DNA of 64,000 nt from Rheinheimera sp. EpRS3. Its GTDB lineage: Bacteria > Pseudomonadota > Gammaproteobacteria > Enterobacterales > Alteromonadaceae. Shown here one piece after another: positions 52,798-63,398 of the stretch. The notes beneath the pieces were generated by a model. The model made no database searches and was not told where the DNA came from. It saw nothing but the letters and a program-made list of their open reading frames with translations. The DNA lies in contig NZ_LNQS01000001.1 in the NCBI RefSeq assembly GCF_001513785.1, forward strand, positions 186,001-250,000, in the 5' to 3' direction. Positions within the stretch are counted from its first letter, which is position 1. The number at the start of each line of letters is the position of its first letter. A program made the translations under genes and the position numbers.

Positions 52798-53697
52798 ATG
52801 ATATGGGATGCAATAGTGATAGGTGGCAGTTTTGCAGGGCTTTCGGCGGCTATGCAACTGGCGCGCGGCCAGCGCCAGGTGTTGCTGATTGACGCCGGTG
52901 AGCCGCGTAACCGCTTTGCGGCGCAGGCGCATGGTTTTTTTGCTGCCGATGGCGCTGAACCCGGTGAGTTACGCGGCCGGGCCTGGCAACAGCTGCTGGC
53001 GTACCCCACGGTGCAATTCCGGCAAAGCCGGGTTAGCAGTGCGCAAAAGCTGGCCGACGACAACTTTTGTATCAAGGATGAAACTAAGCAGCAATATCAG
53101 GGCAAGGCGTTGATCCTGGCAACCGGGCTTACTGACACCTTGCCGGATATACCGGGTTTGGCGCCGCGCTGGGGTAAGTCGGTTATTCATTGTCCGTACT
53201 GTCATGGTTATGAGTTTCGCCAGCAACCTATAGCTGTTATTGCCGCCGGCGAGGGATCGATACATCAGGCGGCTATTTTGCCGGACTGGGGCCCGGTAAC
53301 TTATTTTAGCCAGGGTAAGTTTATGCCAGACGCTGAGCAACTGGCGTTGCTGAAGCGCCGTGGCGTAACGCTGGAGCATACTGCCGTCACGGCGGTAGAA
53401 GGTGAAGGCTTTGATATCAGCTATATGCTGTTGGCAGATGGCCGCCGTGTGCCGGCAAAGGTAGTGTATGTGGCACCGAAAACGGCCTTTGGCCATACGT
53501 TGGCGCAGCAACTGGGCTGTGAGCTGGAGCAAGGGCCGGCTGGCGCTTACATTAAAACCGATGCCATGCAGCTAAGTTCGGTAGCCGGTTTATTTGCTGC
53601 CGGTGATATGGCCAGCCCGATGCATAACGGTATGCTGGCCGCAGCCGCCGGGGTTAAAGCCGGTGCGGCGGCGCATCGTTATCTGATGTTAGGTTAA
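52798..53697 (+). CDS. Thioredoxin-reductase-like FAD/NAD(P) oxidoreductase
   Basis: A 299-residue flavoprotein. The FAD motif GGSFAGLSAAMQLARGQRQVLLIDAG is at 8-33, CPYCHGYE near residue 130 is the redox CxxC of the thioredoxin reductase fold, and GLFAAGDMA near 260 is the second FAD motif. The usual NADPH motif GGGxxA is replaced by IAAGEGSIHQAAILPDWG. It differs from true TrxB, so its electron acceptor is unknown. Regulated probably by the divergent Rrf2 protein. GAGG lies eight bases before the ATG. Confidence 0.87.
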   Translation: MIWDAIVIGGSFAGLSAAMQLARGQRQVLLIDAGEPRNRFAAQAHGFFAADGAEPGELRGRAWQQLLAYPTVQFRQSRVSSAQKLADDNFCIKDETKQQYQGKALILATGLTDTLPDIPGLAPRWGKSVIHCPYCHGYEFRQQPIAVIAAGEGSIHQAAILPDWGPVTYFSQGKFMPDAEQLALLKRRGVTLEHTAVTAVEGEGFDISYMLLADGRRVPAKVVYVAPKTAFGHTLAQQLGCELEQGPAGAYIKTDAMQLSSVAGLFAAGDMASPMHNGMLAAAAGVKAGAAAHRYLMLG

Positions 53698-53713
53698 CCG
53701 GGCTCTGTTTGCT

Positions 53714-53742
53714 CAACCGGCTACCTGTTTTCCAGCCGGTTG
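53714..53742. terminator. Hairpin between convergent oxidoreductase and cti genes
   Basis: CAACCGGCT, 11-base loop, AGCCGGTTG. It spans the cti stop codon and has no clear T-tract, so its terminator role is uncertain. Confidence 0.35.
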
Positions 53743-56102
53743 TAGTCCAGCCAGCCGCTGTCTACCGGATGCCGGCGCATAAACAGTTGGTTAAGTTTAT
53801 CGCTAAAGGCCCAAAAATCGGCTGCGCTGCGCCTTACACCAAAGTTATCCAGCAGTTTGGTGTAATCCTGCTCGCTGCTTATTTGTTCTGCCTGCGCTAC
53901 CAGTTGGGCTAAATCAGCTTCTTGTACCCGCCAGAATGCATTGGGGTAACTGCCCAACAGGCCGTGCACTAAGGTCATATTATCCTGTGCCGGGTTGCGG
54001 TTGTTTTCTTCGGCAAACAGGCTGTTTACATTAAAATGGGCACTATTGCGTACAAGGGTAAACAGTTCGGCGTCTTTGCCATTTTCCGGCTGCAGCATGA
54101 TCATGGTCAGTTCCGGCAGTATGGCGGCGCTTTGGCCCTTAATCTGGCCAAGGCGTTGTAATAGTGCTTTGCTTTTATTACTAAGCGTGCTGTTTTGCAA
54201 CTGGTAGCGCTGTGGCTGTACGTCAGCTAAATGCTGTTGCAGCAACTGGTACAGTTCGGCTTTAGGTGTATCCGTTTTAAAGCGGATACCGCTTGGTTGG
54301 TTAAAGGGGTTTATATCGCCTTCAATAAATTTAGTCAGCTCAGGGCCGGATTTCTGGTACCAGTCTTTAAATTCGCTGCGGCGTATGTCTGGCGGTAAAA
54401 AGGCCAGAAAGTTCGACTCGCCCTCCATGCGTAAAAAGTCCATATACAGCCGTGTCATCAGTTGGTGGCCATAATTGCCGTATACGTCAAAACCGGCCAC
54501 CAGTAAGTAGTGAATACGCTCCAGCAGCACATAGTCGATAACCCAGGCGGTTTTCGGTGGCTCGCCTATCAGGCCTTTTACCACGGTAGCGTTATCAAAA
54601 TGGCGGAATACCGTCAGGCTGGCATTGTGGTTATTACCGTCGCCATTCCAGATACCGTCGGTGGTAAGGTGCTGGCCATCTTTTAGGGCGTTATTCATAA
54701 AATTGCTGCGGGCTCTTAAGTAATTGCCCTGGCGCTTGGCGTAGGCCAGCCAGTTTGCTGCCATGGCGCTGCTGTTATCTTCTGCCGGCAGGCGCAAATT
54801 ATTCTGCTGCGACAGGTAAAATGCTTCTACGTCGCTTGCGGTGGCCAGTTCCGGATCAACAAAGTACACCCAAAAGTGATCGTTTATCACGTTCAACGCT
54901 ACCTGGCCACGGCACACCGGGCCTTTGATATAACCCATAATGGTGTTTTCGGCCCGTTCCAGCATAAAACGGTAGCGCGCATTAACCGGCAGTTGCACAA
55001 AAGCCGTAAGCGGGTTGGCGGCAACTTCAGGCTCATAGCCCGGTAATGCACTAACCTGATAGTCGGCCTCAACAAACCATTGCTGCCACTTGGCCAGCAA
55101 ATCGGCGTTAATGTCGTAAGGCTGATGGGTTTTATTAACAAGGGTAGAAACAACCGGCTGCAAACGGTAATACACCCGTTTTACGCCAGGGGCATCAAAC
55201 GGGCGACGAGCGGCAATAACCTCTACCGGCTTACCGGGCGGTGTTTTTGAGCGCACCAAATTATAAAACTGTGGCCTTTGTTGCTCAGTGTGCAGTGCAC
55301 TGAAATACAGATGCGAGGTAAATAAATGCTCGTAGATATACCGTGCGCTAAGTTGCATGTTCAGGTTATCGGCATTTAACCACTGTTCAAGCTTATTGAC
55401 TTCAGCCAGTTGGTCGTCGGGTAGTGCTGCGGTGTCAGGCATAGCGGCGCCTTGTGCCAGCCAGTTAAGCAGCAGTTGGTGTTCTTCTGTGCTTAGCCCC
55501 GGCAGGCCGTAGGGCATACCGGCAAGTGGCTGGCTGGCAGCGTAATGCTCGAACTCTTCGGTGGTTGGGCAATGCTGCTCGCGGTTAAGGCTAAAATCAA
55601 ACTGTTGCGGCAAAATTTTGCTGTCGGGTAGTGGGTGTTGTTGTTTAAGTAGCAGTAACTGCGCCAATACCGATGCCTGCGTATTGGCTTCGGAGCTTTG
55701 TTGGCGCTCATTTAATACCGGATAAAAACCACGTTCGCGCCATTGTTGTGGCGTAACCGCATCGATAAACAAGCGGTTAGGTTGTGCTGCCAGTAAACGC
55801 GAGCCTTCGTATACTTTTTCTTTGCTGGCTCCGCGCTCAATGCCAGCAACTGACGTCATATTTAGCTGGCAGGGCGAGTCGTAACAGGCATGGCATACCA
55901 CACAACGGGCCTCGATAACCGGTTTAATATGCTTGTTGTAATGATCGCTCAGCAGATTGTCGCTGGCAGGTGCTGCACGGTTAGTTACTGCGGCCTTGCC
56001 GTATTGTGCATCTAATTGCCGGCTGGCCAAGGCAGCACAGCCAACACAAACGAGTACTAAAATAATAACCAGGGTTTTGCGTGATGTGGCTGTCAAATGC
56101 AT
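53721..56102 (-). CDS. cti: Fatty acid cis/trans isomerase
   Basis: A 793-residue periplasmic isomerase that converts cis to trans unsaturated fatty acids in membrane phospholipids under solvent or heat stress. A hydrophobic N-terminal segment (TLVIILVLVCVGCAALA) directs export, and the c-type heme motif CVVCH at 67-71 is visible, followed by YDSPCQLNMTS. Later blocks SGIRFKTDTPKAELYQLLQQHL and NWLAYAKRQGNYLRARSNFMNNALKDGQH are typical. The ATG at 56102 has GGAG five bases upstream; the in-frame extension to 56222 is not family-like. Cti needs no cofactor besides heme. Confidence 0.93.
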   Translation of the reverse strand: MHLTATSRKTLVIILVLVCVGCAALASRQLDAQYGKAAVTNRAAPASDNLLSDHYNKHIKPVIEARCVVCHACYDSPCQLNMTSVAGIERGASKEKVYEGSRLLAAQPNRLFIDAVTPQQWRERGFYPVLNERQQSSEANTQASVLAQLLLLKQQHPLPDSKILPQQFDFSLNREQHCPTTEEFEHYAASQPLAGMPYGLPGLSTEEHQLLLNWLAQGAAMPDTAALPDDQLAEVNKLEQWLNADNLNMQLSARYIYEHLFTSHLYFSALHTEQQRPQFYNLVRSKTPPGKPVEVIAARRPFDAPGVKRVYYRLQPVVSTLVNKTHQPYDINADLLAKWQQWFVEADYQVSALPGYEPEVAANPLTAFVQLPVNARYRFMLERAENTIMGYIKGPVCRGQVALNVINDHFWVYFVDPELATASDVEAFYLSQQNNLRLPAEDNSSAMAANWLAYAKRQGNYLRARSNFMNNALKDGQHLTTDGIWNGDGNNHNASLTVFRHFDNATVVKGLIGEPPKTAWVIDYVLLERIHYLLVAGFDVYGNYGHQLMTRLYMDFLRMEGESNFLAFLPPDIRRSEFKDWYQKSGPELTKFIEGDINPFNQPSGIRFKTDTPKAELYQLLQQHLADVQPQRYQLQNSTLSNKSKALLQRLGQIKGQSAAILPELTMIMLQPENGKDAELFTLVRNSAHFNVNSLFAEENNRNPAQDNMTLVHGLLGSYPNAFWRVQEADLAQLVAQAEQISSEQDYTKLLDNFGVRRSAADFWAFSDKLNQLFMRRHPVDSGWLDYNRLENR

Positions 56103-56274
56103 GTTTTCTCCGCAGGGCCACGCTGTTTGGCGGGCATAATCGGCCAATACTAATGCCAGATGCCGGCGGATGCAAAAATTGCAGGCACCGGACGTGTTGC
56201 CGTTACAACCCCGCATTCTCAAAAGCGGGCCGCTGTGCTAACCTGCCAGCATATTGTTTTACCAGAGAATTCGC

Positions 56275-59200
56275 ATGCCAGAGCCCGGTTTTGTTGTGAT
56301 CCATGCCAATCAGCTGGAAACGCTGCGCGAGCTACTGGTGCAATGGTTAAGTGCACACCCGGTGCCGGTGCTGGGCACAGAAGAAATTCTGGTACAAAGC
56401 AATGGTATAGCGCAGTGGCTGAAAATGGCGCTGGCCGAAACTGCCAACGGCCACCCCGGTATTGCCGCCGGTTTGCAGGTTGAGCTGCCCAATCAGTTTG
56501 TCTGGCAGCTGTACCGTGCGGTGCTGGGCGATACTATTCCGAAAAGCCTGCCGTATGACAAAATTAACCTAAGCTGGCGTTTACTTGGCCTGTTACCACA
56601 GTTAACCGATGAAGAATATGCGCCACTAAAACGCTATTTACACGATGACAGCGATGGCCGTAAAAGCTACCAGCTGGCGCTGCGGCTGGCCGATTTATTC
56701 GATCAATATCAGGTATACCGTGCCGACTGGCTGCAAAGCTGGCGCAGTGGCAGCAATGCGTTACCCAACAGCAAAAAACAGCAGGTGCCGCCCGATCAGT
56801 TATGGCAACCAGCATTGTGGCGCTTATTGCAAAGCCAGTTAGCCGGTGTGGTAGGGGATTCGGCTTTTTCCAGCCGGGCCGATGTGCACAGTATGGCACT
56901 GGCCGCGCTACAGCAGGGCCAACTGGCGCGCCCCGATTTGCTGCCCGATCGCATAGTAGTGTTTGGCGTGTCGTCACTGCCACAGCAAACGGTAGAGCTG
57001 CTGGCCGCACTGGGCGCGCAGCGCCAGGTGCTGCTAACGGTGCTTAACCCGTGCCGCCATTTTTGGGGCGATATTACCCACGCTAAAGATGAAATGCGCG
57101 CCGCGCAAAAACGCCACGGCCGCAAACCGGGCTTACCGCCGGTGCTGGATACAGACGCACTGTATTTACATGCACCGGTGCTGCTGGCCAGCCTGGGTAA
57201 ACAAGGGCGCGATTATATCAGCCTGCTGGATGCATTTGATCAGAGTGAGCGTTATCAGCACTGGTTTAATGGCCGTATTGATTTATTTTCAGAACCGCTA
57301 GCCGACGTCAGCGCACTGCCGGTACTGGCGCAATTGCAGCAAGGCATGCTGGAGCTGGAGCCTACTCCGGTGCCTAAGCGTGTGCTGGTGGCGAATGACA
57401 GCAGTATCAGCTTTCATATTGCCCACAGCCGCCAGCGCGAAGTCGAAATTTTGCAGGACAACCTGATAGCAGCCTTTGCTGCCGACCCGACACTCAAGCC
57501 GCGCGATGTGATCATTATGACGCCGGATATCAGCCTGTACCAAAGCCATGTGCATGCCGTGTTTGGCCGCCTGACACACGACGATGCACGTTTTTTACCT
57601 TACACCTTAGCAGACCAGAGCCTGCGTGGCAGCCAGCCATTAATGGTGGCGCTGGAGTATCTGCTGGACTTACCCAGCCAGCGTTTTACCCTGACCGAAG
57701 TCTGCGATCTGCTGGACGTACCCGCCATTCAGCGGCGCTTTGCTATTAACAGCGAGGCGTTGCCGCAGTTACGGCTGTGGCTCAGTGAAGCCGGTGTGCG
57801 CTGGGGGCTGGATATGGAACAGCGTGCCAGCCTCGATTTAGCTACGCCGGGTAACAGTTACAGCTGGATGTTTGCCATAGAGCGTATGCTGCTGGGCTTT
57901 GCCATCGGCGATGTGCCTTTGTGGCAGGGCCGCGCACCCTATGCCGAAGTAGCCGGGTTAGCGGCCGCCGAACTTGGCCCGCTGCTGCAGTTTATCCAGC
58001 AGTTAAAGCGCTGGCACTTGCTGCTTAGCGGTAAAGCTACACATGGCCTGGCCGGTTGGCAGCAACTGCTGCTTAGTGAAGAAGGCCTGCTAAACAGCTT
58101 ATTTGATTTTACCGACGAGCAGGACCAGCTTATTTACGCCCGCTTAAGCCAGGGCCTGGCGCAGTTAGTCAGTGCGGCGCAAAGTGGTGATTTTAACGGC
58201 GAGGTGCAACTGGCTGTGCTACGCGAAGCCTGGCTGGAACAAGCCAGCAGCAGCGGCTTAAGCCAGCGCTTTTTAGCAGGCAGCCTGACATTTTCTACCT
58301 TAATGCCCATGCGGGCTATTCCGTTTAAGCGCATATACCTGCTTGGCCTGAACGACGGCGATTACCCGCGCTCGCGTATGCGTGATGACTTTGACTTAAT
58401 GGCCGCCGATTACCGCCCCGGCGATCGTTCGCGCCGTGACGATGACCGCTACCTGTTTTTAGAAGCGCTGCTAAGTGCCCGTGAAGCGCTGTATTTAAGC
58501 TGGGTTGGCCGCGATATCCGCAATAACAGCGAATTACCGCCCAGTGTGTTGCTAAGCCAGCTGATGGACTTACTCGATAGCGGCTGGCAGCATCCGACGG
58601 GGCAGCAAGTGTCACAGGCATTGTTGCATAGCTACCCGTTGCAGCCCTTTTCGCGGCAATATTTTAACGGCAACTATGCCACCTATGCTTATGAGTGGCA
58701 AACGGCGCATCAGGCAGCGCCTGCTATTACGGCGACCAGCAACCAGAGGAGTAACCAGAGCGACGAGCTGCCACTGCTGAGTATCCGCCTGCTGGACGAC
58801 TTTTTAGCCAACCCCTGCCGACATTATCTGGCGCAGCGCTTTAAAACCCGCTTTTATTCCAGCGAGCTGGCCAGCGATGATGCCGAACCTTTTGTGCTCA
58901 ATGCGCTTGAGTTATATCAGCTAAAACAGCAGTTGCTGCAGCAGTTACTGGCCGATCCGCAGCTGGATGTCGACGCGGCTATTGCCCAGCTGGCACGCGA
59001 GGCAAAGCTGCCGCTGGCGCTATTCGGCACCCTTAGCGGTGCTGATATTGGTCGCGAAGCCAAAGTGGTATTTGCCCGCTATCGTGCCGCCGGTATTGAC
59101 TTGCAACGCAAAAGCACGCCGCTGAAACTGGCACTTAAGCTGGATCTGCATAGCGGCAGCATAGCGCTGAATGACAACCTGACCAATGTCTACCAAAGCC

Positions 59201-59700
59201 CGGCCGGCCAGCAGGCGCTGTTGCTGCTGCGGCCAACGGCTATCCGCAATAAGGGCGAGCTGCGCTGGCATACACTGCGCAGCGCCTGGTTGCAGCAACT
59301 GGCCGCCAATGCCCAGGGTGAGGCGGTAAGTACCTGGCAGTTCGGGCTGGACGATGCCGTGCAGCTTTTACCCCATAATCAGCAGCAGGCGGCTGCGCAG
59401 TTAACTGCACTGGTGCAATACTGGCAGCAGGGCCTTACGCAACCCTTGCCGGTAATGCCGAAAACCGCGCTGTGCTTTGTGCAAACGCAGGACGAAGCCA
59501 AATGCCGTGAGCTGTTTGAAGGCGGCTATAACTTTAGTGGCGAGGTAGAAACAGCCCCCGAGCTGCAACGCTATTACCCCGATTTTGCCAGTTTACTGCA
59601 GGCCGGTTTTGCCGACTGGGCGCAAAAACTGTATGGCCCGCTGCTGCAAACCCAGATAGCCGGTGACGATAGCAACCAAAGCCAGCGGAGCAACGCATGA
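56275..59700 (+). CDS. recC: Exodeoxyribonuclease V subunit gamma (RecC)
   Basis: A 1141-residue RecC, the Chi-recognising scaffold subunit of RecBCD. FVVIHANQLETLRELLVQWL and LVQSNGIAQWLKMALAE match the N-terminus of E. coli RecC, PDRIVVFGVSSLPQQTVELLAAL the first helicase-like domain, and FRPGDRSRRDDDRYLFLEALLSAREALYLSWVGRDIRNN the C-terminal part. The ATG at 56275 is preferred to a TTG at 56254. It overlaps recB by four bases (ATGA). Confidence 0.95.
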   Translation: MPEPGFVVIHANQLETLRELLVQWLSAHPVPVLGTEEILVQSNGIAQWLKMALAETANGHPGIAAGLQVELPNQFVWQLYRAVLGDTIPKSLPYDKINLSWRLLGLLPQLTDEEYAPLKRYLHDDSDGRKSYQLALRLADLFDQYQVYRADWLQSWRSGSNALPNSKKQQVPPDQLWQPALWRLLQSQLAGVVGDSAFSSRADVHSMALAALQQGQLARPDLLPDRIVVFGVSSLPQQTVELLAALGAQRQVLLTVLNPCRHFWGDITHAKDEMRAAQKRHGRKPGLPPVLDTDALYLHAPVLLASLGKQGRDYISLLDAFDQSERYQHWFNGRIDLFSEPLADVSALPVLAQLQQGMLELEPTPVPKRVLVANDSSISFHIAHSRQREVEILQDNLIAAFAADPTLKPRDVIIMTPDISLYQSHVHAVFGRLTHDDARFLPYTLADQSLRGSQPLMVALEYLLDLPSQRFTLTEVCDLLDVPAIQRRFAINSEALPQLRLWLSEAGVRWGLDMEQRASLDLATPGNSYSWMFAIERMLLGFAIGDVPLWQGRAPYAEVAGLAAAELGPLLQFIQQLKRWHLLLSGKATHGLAGWQQLLLSEEGLLNSLFDFTDEQDQLIYARLSQGLAQLVSAAQSGDFNGEVQLAVLREAWLEQASSSGLSQRFLAGSLTFSTLMPMRAIPFKRIYLLGLNDGDYPRSRMRDDFDLMAADYRPGDRSRRDDDRYLFLEALLSAREALYLSWVGRDIRNNSELPPSVLLSQLMDLLDSGWQHPTGQQVSQALLHSYPLQPFSRQYFNGNYATYAYEWQTAHQAAPAITATSNQRSNQSDELPLLSIRLLDDFLANPCRHYLAQRFKTRFYSSELASDDAEPFVLNALELYQLKQQLLQQLLADPQLDVDAAIAQLAREAKLPLALFGTLSGADIGREAKVVFARYRAAGIDLQRKSTPLKLALKLDLHSGSIALNDNLTNVYQSPAGQQALLLLRPTAIRNKGELRWHTLRSAWLQQLAANAQGEAVSTWQFGLDDAVQLLPHNQQQAAAQLTALVQYWQQGLTQPLPVMPKTALCFVQTQDEAKCRELFEGGYNFSGEVETAPELQRYYPDFASLLQAGFADWAQKLYGPLLQTQIAGDDSNQSQRSNA

Positions 59701-62700
59701 GTACGGTAATCAAGCTGGATGCGTTAACCTTTCCACTGCATGGCAGCCGCTTAATTGAAGCCAGCGCCGGTACCGGCAAAACCTATACGCTGGCTGCGCT
59801 GTATTTACGCTTAGTGCTGGGCCATGGCGCTAGCGTAGCAGACGGCAGCGCCAATACACAGCAAGCAGCCAGCGGTTTTAACCGGCCGCTGTTACCGCCG
59901 GAAATTCTGGTGGTTACCTTTACCCGCGCCGCCACAGCCGAGCTGCGCGATAGGATCCGCAGCCGTCTGGTGGAGGCCGCTGCAGCGTTTCGTCAGGGCA
60001 GTGCTGAAGAGCAGTTTCTCGCCGGCTTACTGGCAGAATATCAGCCACAGCAGTTTGCCGCCTGTGCGTCGCGTTTAAGCAGCGCGGCTGAATGGATGGA
60101 TGAAGCGGCTATTTTTACTATTCACGGCTGGTGTCAGCGCATGCTGGCCGAGCATGCCTTTGATTCTGGCATGAGTTTTGGCGAAGCGCTTAGCGATGAC
60201 AATCAGCAACTGCTGCATACGCTGGCCTGTGATTATTGGCGCCGTTTTTTGTATCCGTTAACCGACGCCGCCATATTGCACGAGCTGGGTAATGTGGCCA
60301 AAACACCACAAGCTTTACTGGATGACGTAAGGCCCTGGCTACAGGCCGATGCCATAAACCTGCGCTTTAATGCGGCCGGTATGCCCCTGCCACAACCATT
60401 AAGCCCGCAGCAGGCGGCAATGCCGTTGCTGCATTGGCAGGAAGCACTCGATAGCCACTGTAAACAATTGCAGCAGGCGCTAAGCCCTAACGCTTTGCAG
60501 TTACTGGATGACGCCTACGCCAACGGCTGGTTAAACGGCAACAAATACCGCGCAGCCAGTTGGCCAGCCGAGCGGCAGTGGTGGCAGGCCATGCTGGCAG
60601 AGCCAGCGCTGCTAAATAACCGCGAAGCCGACTTTGCCAAAATGGTGCAAAAATTCAGCGCTGCCAGGCTGGCCGATGCGCAGAAAAAAGGCCAGCCGCC
60701 AGTTAGCCACCCGCTATTTGACTTATTTGAGCACACCACCGCCTTGCTGGATAACAAACCGGCACTGGCGTTAAGTGTGCGCCATCATGCTGCGTTGTGG
60801 TTGGCTGCTGAGTTTGCCCGGCATAAAAAGCAGCAGGCCGAGCTGGATTTTAACGACTTACTGCTGCAACTTTACCAGGCGCTAAAGGGCGAAGGTGCAG
60901 AAGTATTGGCTGCCCGTATCCGCGAGCAGTACCCATTTGCTATGGTAGATGAGTTTCAGGACACCGATCCGCTACAGTTTGCCATTTTTCGTGCCATTTA
61001 CCCCGACGTTAACAGCAGTGACAACGCTCTGATTATGGTGGGCGATCCTAAGCAAGCCATTTACAGCTTTCGCGGCGCTGATTTACACACTTATTTAAAT
61101 GCCCGTAGTTTAACTGCCGGGCGCCATTACAGCCTGGGCACTAACTTTCGCTCTACCGGCGCGCTGGTAGACAGTGTTAATCAGCTGTTTGCCCGTGCCG
61201 AGCAGCAGCGCGGTGCTTTTGGTTTTGGTAGTGCCGATACTACAGCGCTGCCGTTTTTACCGGTTAAAGCCAAAGGTAAAGCTGAGCAGTTACAACGCAA
61301 CGGCAACGCCGTAGCGGCACTGAATTACTGGCTAAGTGATCTGGAGCCTGCCGGGCTGAAAAAAGGCGGCTACCAAAGCTTAATGGCAAAAGCCTGCGCC
61401 GATGAAGTGGCCGGGCTATTGCTGCAAGCGCAGCTTGGCAACGCCGGTTTTGCTGCCAGCGGTGAAACGCTTAAGCCGGTACAACCGGCAGATATTGCTA
61501 TTTTAGTGCGCGACAGAAACGAAGCGGCTCTGGTGCGGCGCGAGCTGAGCACACGCAATGTGCGCTCGGTGTATTTATCTGATAACGAATCTATTTTCCA
61601 AAGCCGGGAAGCCATAGCCGTGCTTGGCTGGCTGCGGGCTTGCCAGCAACCGGAAGATGAAAGCCTGCTGCGCGCGGCGCTGGCATTGCCACTGGCCAAT
61701 AACAGCGATGCACAGCTTCACCACTGGCTGAATGACGAGCTGGCCTGGGAGCAACTTACCGAGCAGGTGCGCGAGTTTCGCCAAATCTGGCGCTTTAAAG
61801 GCGTACTGGCGATGTTAAGTGCCTGGCTGCATTATTTTGCGTTACCGGCGAAATGGCTGGCGCAAGAGCAGGGCGAGCGGCGCTTAACCAATGTGCTGCA
61901 TTTGGCCGAGCTGTTACAAAGTGAAAGCCAGCAGCGGGATGGCGAAAGCGGTTTGCTGCGCTGGCTGGCTGAACAGCTGGATAACCCGAAAAGCGCCGAC
62001 GAGCAGCAACTTCGGCTGGAGAGCGATCAGCAACTGGTGCAGGTGGTCACTATTCATAAAAGTAAGGGCCTGCAATATAACCTGGTATTTTTGCCTTTTA
62101 TCTGTGGCTTTAAAAATGTAAAAAAAGGCCAGCCGCAGCGCTATTTTGATGGCAGCCAAATGGTGTTGGATTTAACCCCGGACGATACCGCGCTGGCACA
62201 GGCCGAACACGAACGCTTACTCGAAGATATCCGCCTGCTCTATGTGGCACTAACGCGGCCGGTATATGCTTGCTGGCTGGGGTTAGCGCTATTTAGTGAA
62301 GGCGCAGCGAAAAAAAGCAAGCTGGCGCAAAGTGCCATAGGGTATTTGCTTGGCGTGCCGGAGGAACCGGCCCTTAGCGATCTGCAAACCGCTTTGGCAA
62401 CACTGCCGTGGCAGCAACAGCCGTTGCCGCAGTTGTGTAAGTTCACGCCGGATGCGCAACTAATGCAGCTGACAGAGGCAGTTAAACTTAGCGCACCGTT
62501 AAAGCGCGAACATTGGTGGATAGCCAGCTACTCTGCGCTGCGCACCGGCAATAAGCCGGTAACTGAAACAAATAGCGCCGCACTGGCCGTTGATACCGCG
62601 CTGGATGCACTGCTGCAGGAAGAAGCAACCGAGCCGGTAGCGCACAGCGAGCAGCAGTTATCGATACACGATTTTCCGCGCGGTGCCGTACCCGGCACCT

Positions 62701-63398
62701 TTTTACATCAATTACTCGAAGATGCGCAGCAGCAGGGCTTTGCTCAGTGCGATAGTGCTTTTATCAGCCAGCTGCTTGAACAAAATTTAACGCAACATCA
62801 TTGGTTGCAGTGGCAAAACGTGTTGCAAAGCTGGCTTACGCAAATGTTACACGCGCCGCTGCAGCAGGTTGGGCTTAACCTGACACAGCTACACAAGGTG
62901 CGGGCCGAGCTGGAATTCTGGCTGCAAAGCTGTGCGGTTAATGTGCTTAAACTGGACAGGCTAATTACAACTGCCGTGTTACCGGGTATGCCGCGCCCGC
63001 CACTATTGCCCGACACCCTGAACGGCATGCTTAAAGGCTTTATCGACCTAACCTTACAAGGCGCAGATGGCCGCTACTGGGTGCTGGATTATAAATCAAA
63101 CTGGTTAGGCTCGGCAGACGCCGACTACAGCCCGGAAGCCATGCAGCATACCGTGCTGGATAAACGCTACGATGTGCAGGCGGCGCTGTATATGTTGGCA
63201 CTGCACCGGCTGCTAAAACTGCGCCAGCCCGGTTATCTGCAGGCACCGCAAAACTATATCGGCGGTGCGCTGTACTGGTTTATCCGCGCGCCAGAGCAGG
63301 GCCAGTTGCTGCTTAATGCCGATATCACGCTGCTGCAGCAATTAGATACCTTATTTGCCGGTGAGCCTGTAATCTTGGAGGCTGACAATGCAGTTTGA
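59697..63398 (+). CDS. recB: Exodeoxyribonuclease V subunit beta (RecB)
   Basis: A 1233-residue RecB: UvrD-type helicase motifs I EASAGTGKTYTLAALYLRL, Ia TFTRAATAELRDRIRSRL, II VDEFQDTDPLQF, III GDPKQAIYSFRGADLHTYL, IV LGTNFRS, V TIHKSKGLQYNLVFLPF and VI LLYVALTRP, plus a C-terminal RecB nuclease domain (YWVLDYKSNWLG, catalytic Asp and Lys). With RecC and RecD it unwinds and trims DNA ends for recombination and degrades phage DNA. Its end overlaps recD by 11 bases. Confidence 0.97.
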   Translation: MSTVIKLDALTFPLHGSRLIEASAGTGKTYTLAALYLRLVLGHGASVADGSANTQQAASGFNRPLLPPEILVVTFTRAATAELRDRIRSRLVEAAAAFRQGSAEEQFLAGLLAEYQPQQFAACASRLSSAAEWMDEAAIFTIHGWCQRMLAEHAFDSGMSFGEALSDDNQQLLHTLACDYWRRFLYPLTDAAILHELGNVAKTPQALLDDVRPWLQADAINLRFNAAGMPLPQPLSPQQAAMPLLHWQEALDSHCKQLQQALSPNALQLLDDAYANGWLNGNKYRAASWPAERQWWQAMLAEPALLNNREADFAKMVQKFSAARLADAQKKGQPPVSHPLFDLFEHTTALLDNKPALALSVRHHAALWLAAEFARHKKQQAELDFNDLLLQLYQALKGEGAEVLAARIREQYPFAMVDEFQDTDPLQFAIFRAIYPDVNSSDNALIMVGDPKQAIYSFRGADLHTYLNARSLTAGRHYSLGTNFRSTGALVDSVNQLFARAEQQRGAFGFGSADTTALPFLPVKAKGKAEQLQRNGNAVAALNYWLSDLEPAGLKKGGYQSLMAKACADEVAGLLLQAQLGNAGFAASGETLKPVQPADIAILVRDRNEAALVRRELSTRNVRSVYLSDNESIFQSREAIAVLGWLRACQQPEDESLLRAALALPLANNSDAQLHHWLNDELAWEQLTEQVREFRQIWRFKGVLAMLSAWLHYFALPAKWLAQEQGERRLTNVLHLAELLQSESQQRDGESGLLRWLAEQLDNPKSADEQQLRLESDQQLVQVVTIHKSKGLQYNLVFLPFICGFKNVKKGQPQRYFDGSQMVLDLTPDDTALAQAEHERLLEDIRLLYVALTRPVYACWLGLALFSEGAAKKSKLAQSAIGYLLGVPEEPALSDLQTALATLPWQQQPLPQLCKFTPDAQLMQLTEAVKLSAPLKREHWWIASYSALRTGNKPVTETNSAALAVDTALDALLQEEATEPVAHSEQQLSIHDFPRGAVPGTFLHQLLEDAQQQGFAQCDSAFISQLLEQNLTQHHWLQWQNVLQSWLTQMLHAPLQQVGLNLTQLHKVRAELEFWLQSCAVNVLKLDRLITTAVLPGMPRPPLLPDTLNGMLKGFIDLTLQGADGRYWVLDYKSNWLGSADADYSPEAMQHTVLDKRYDVQAALYMLALHRLLKLRQPGYLQAPQNYIGGALYWFIRAPEQGQLLLNADITLLQQLDTLFAGEPVILEADNAV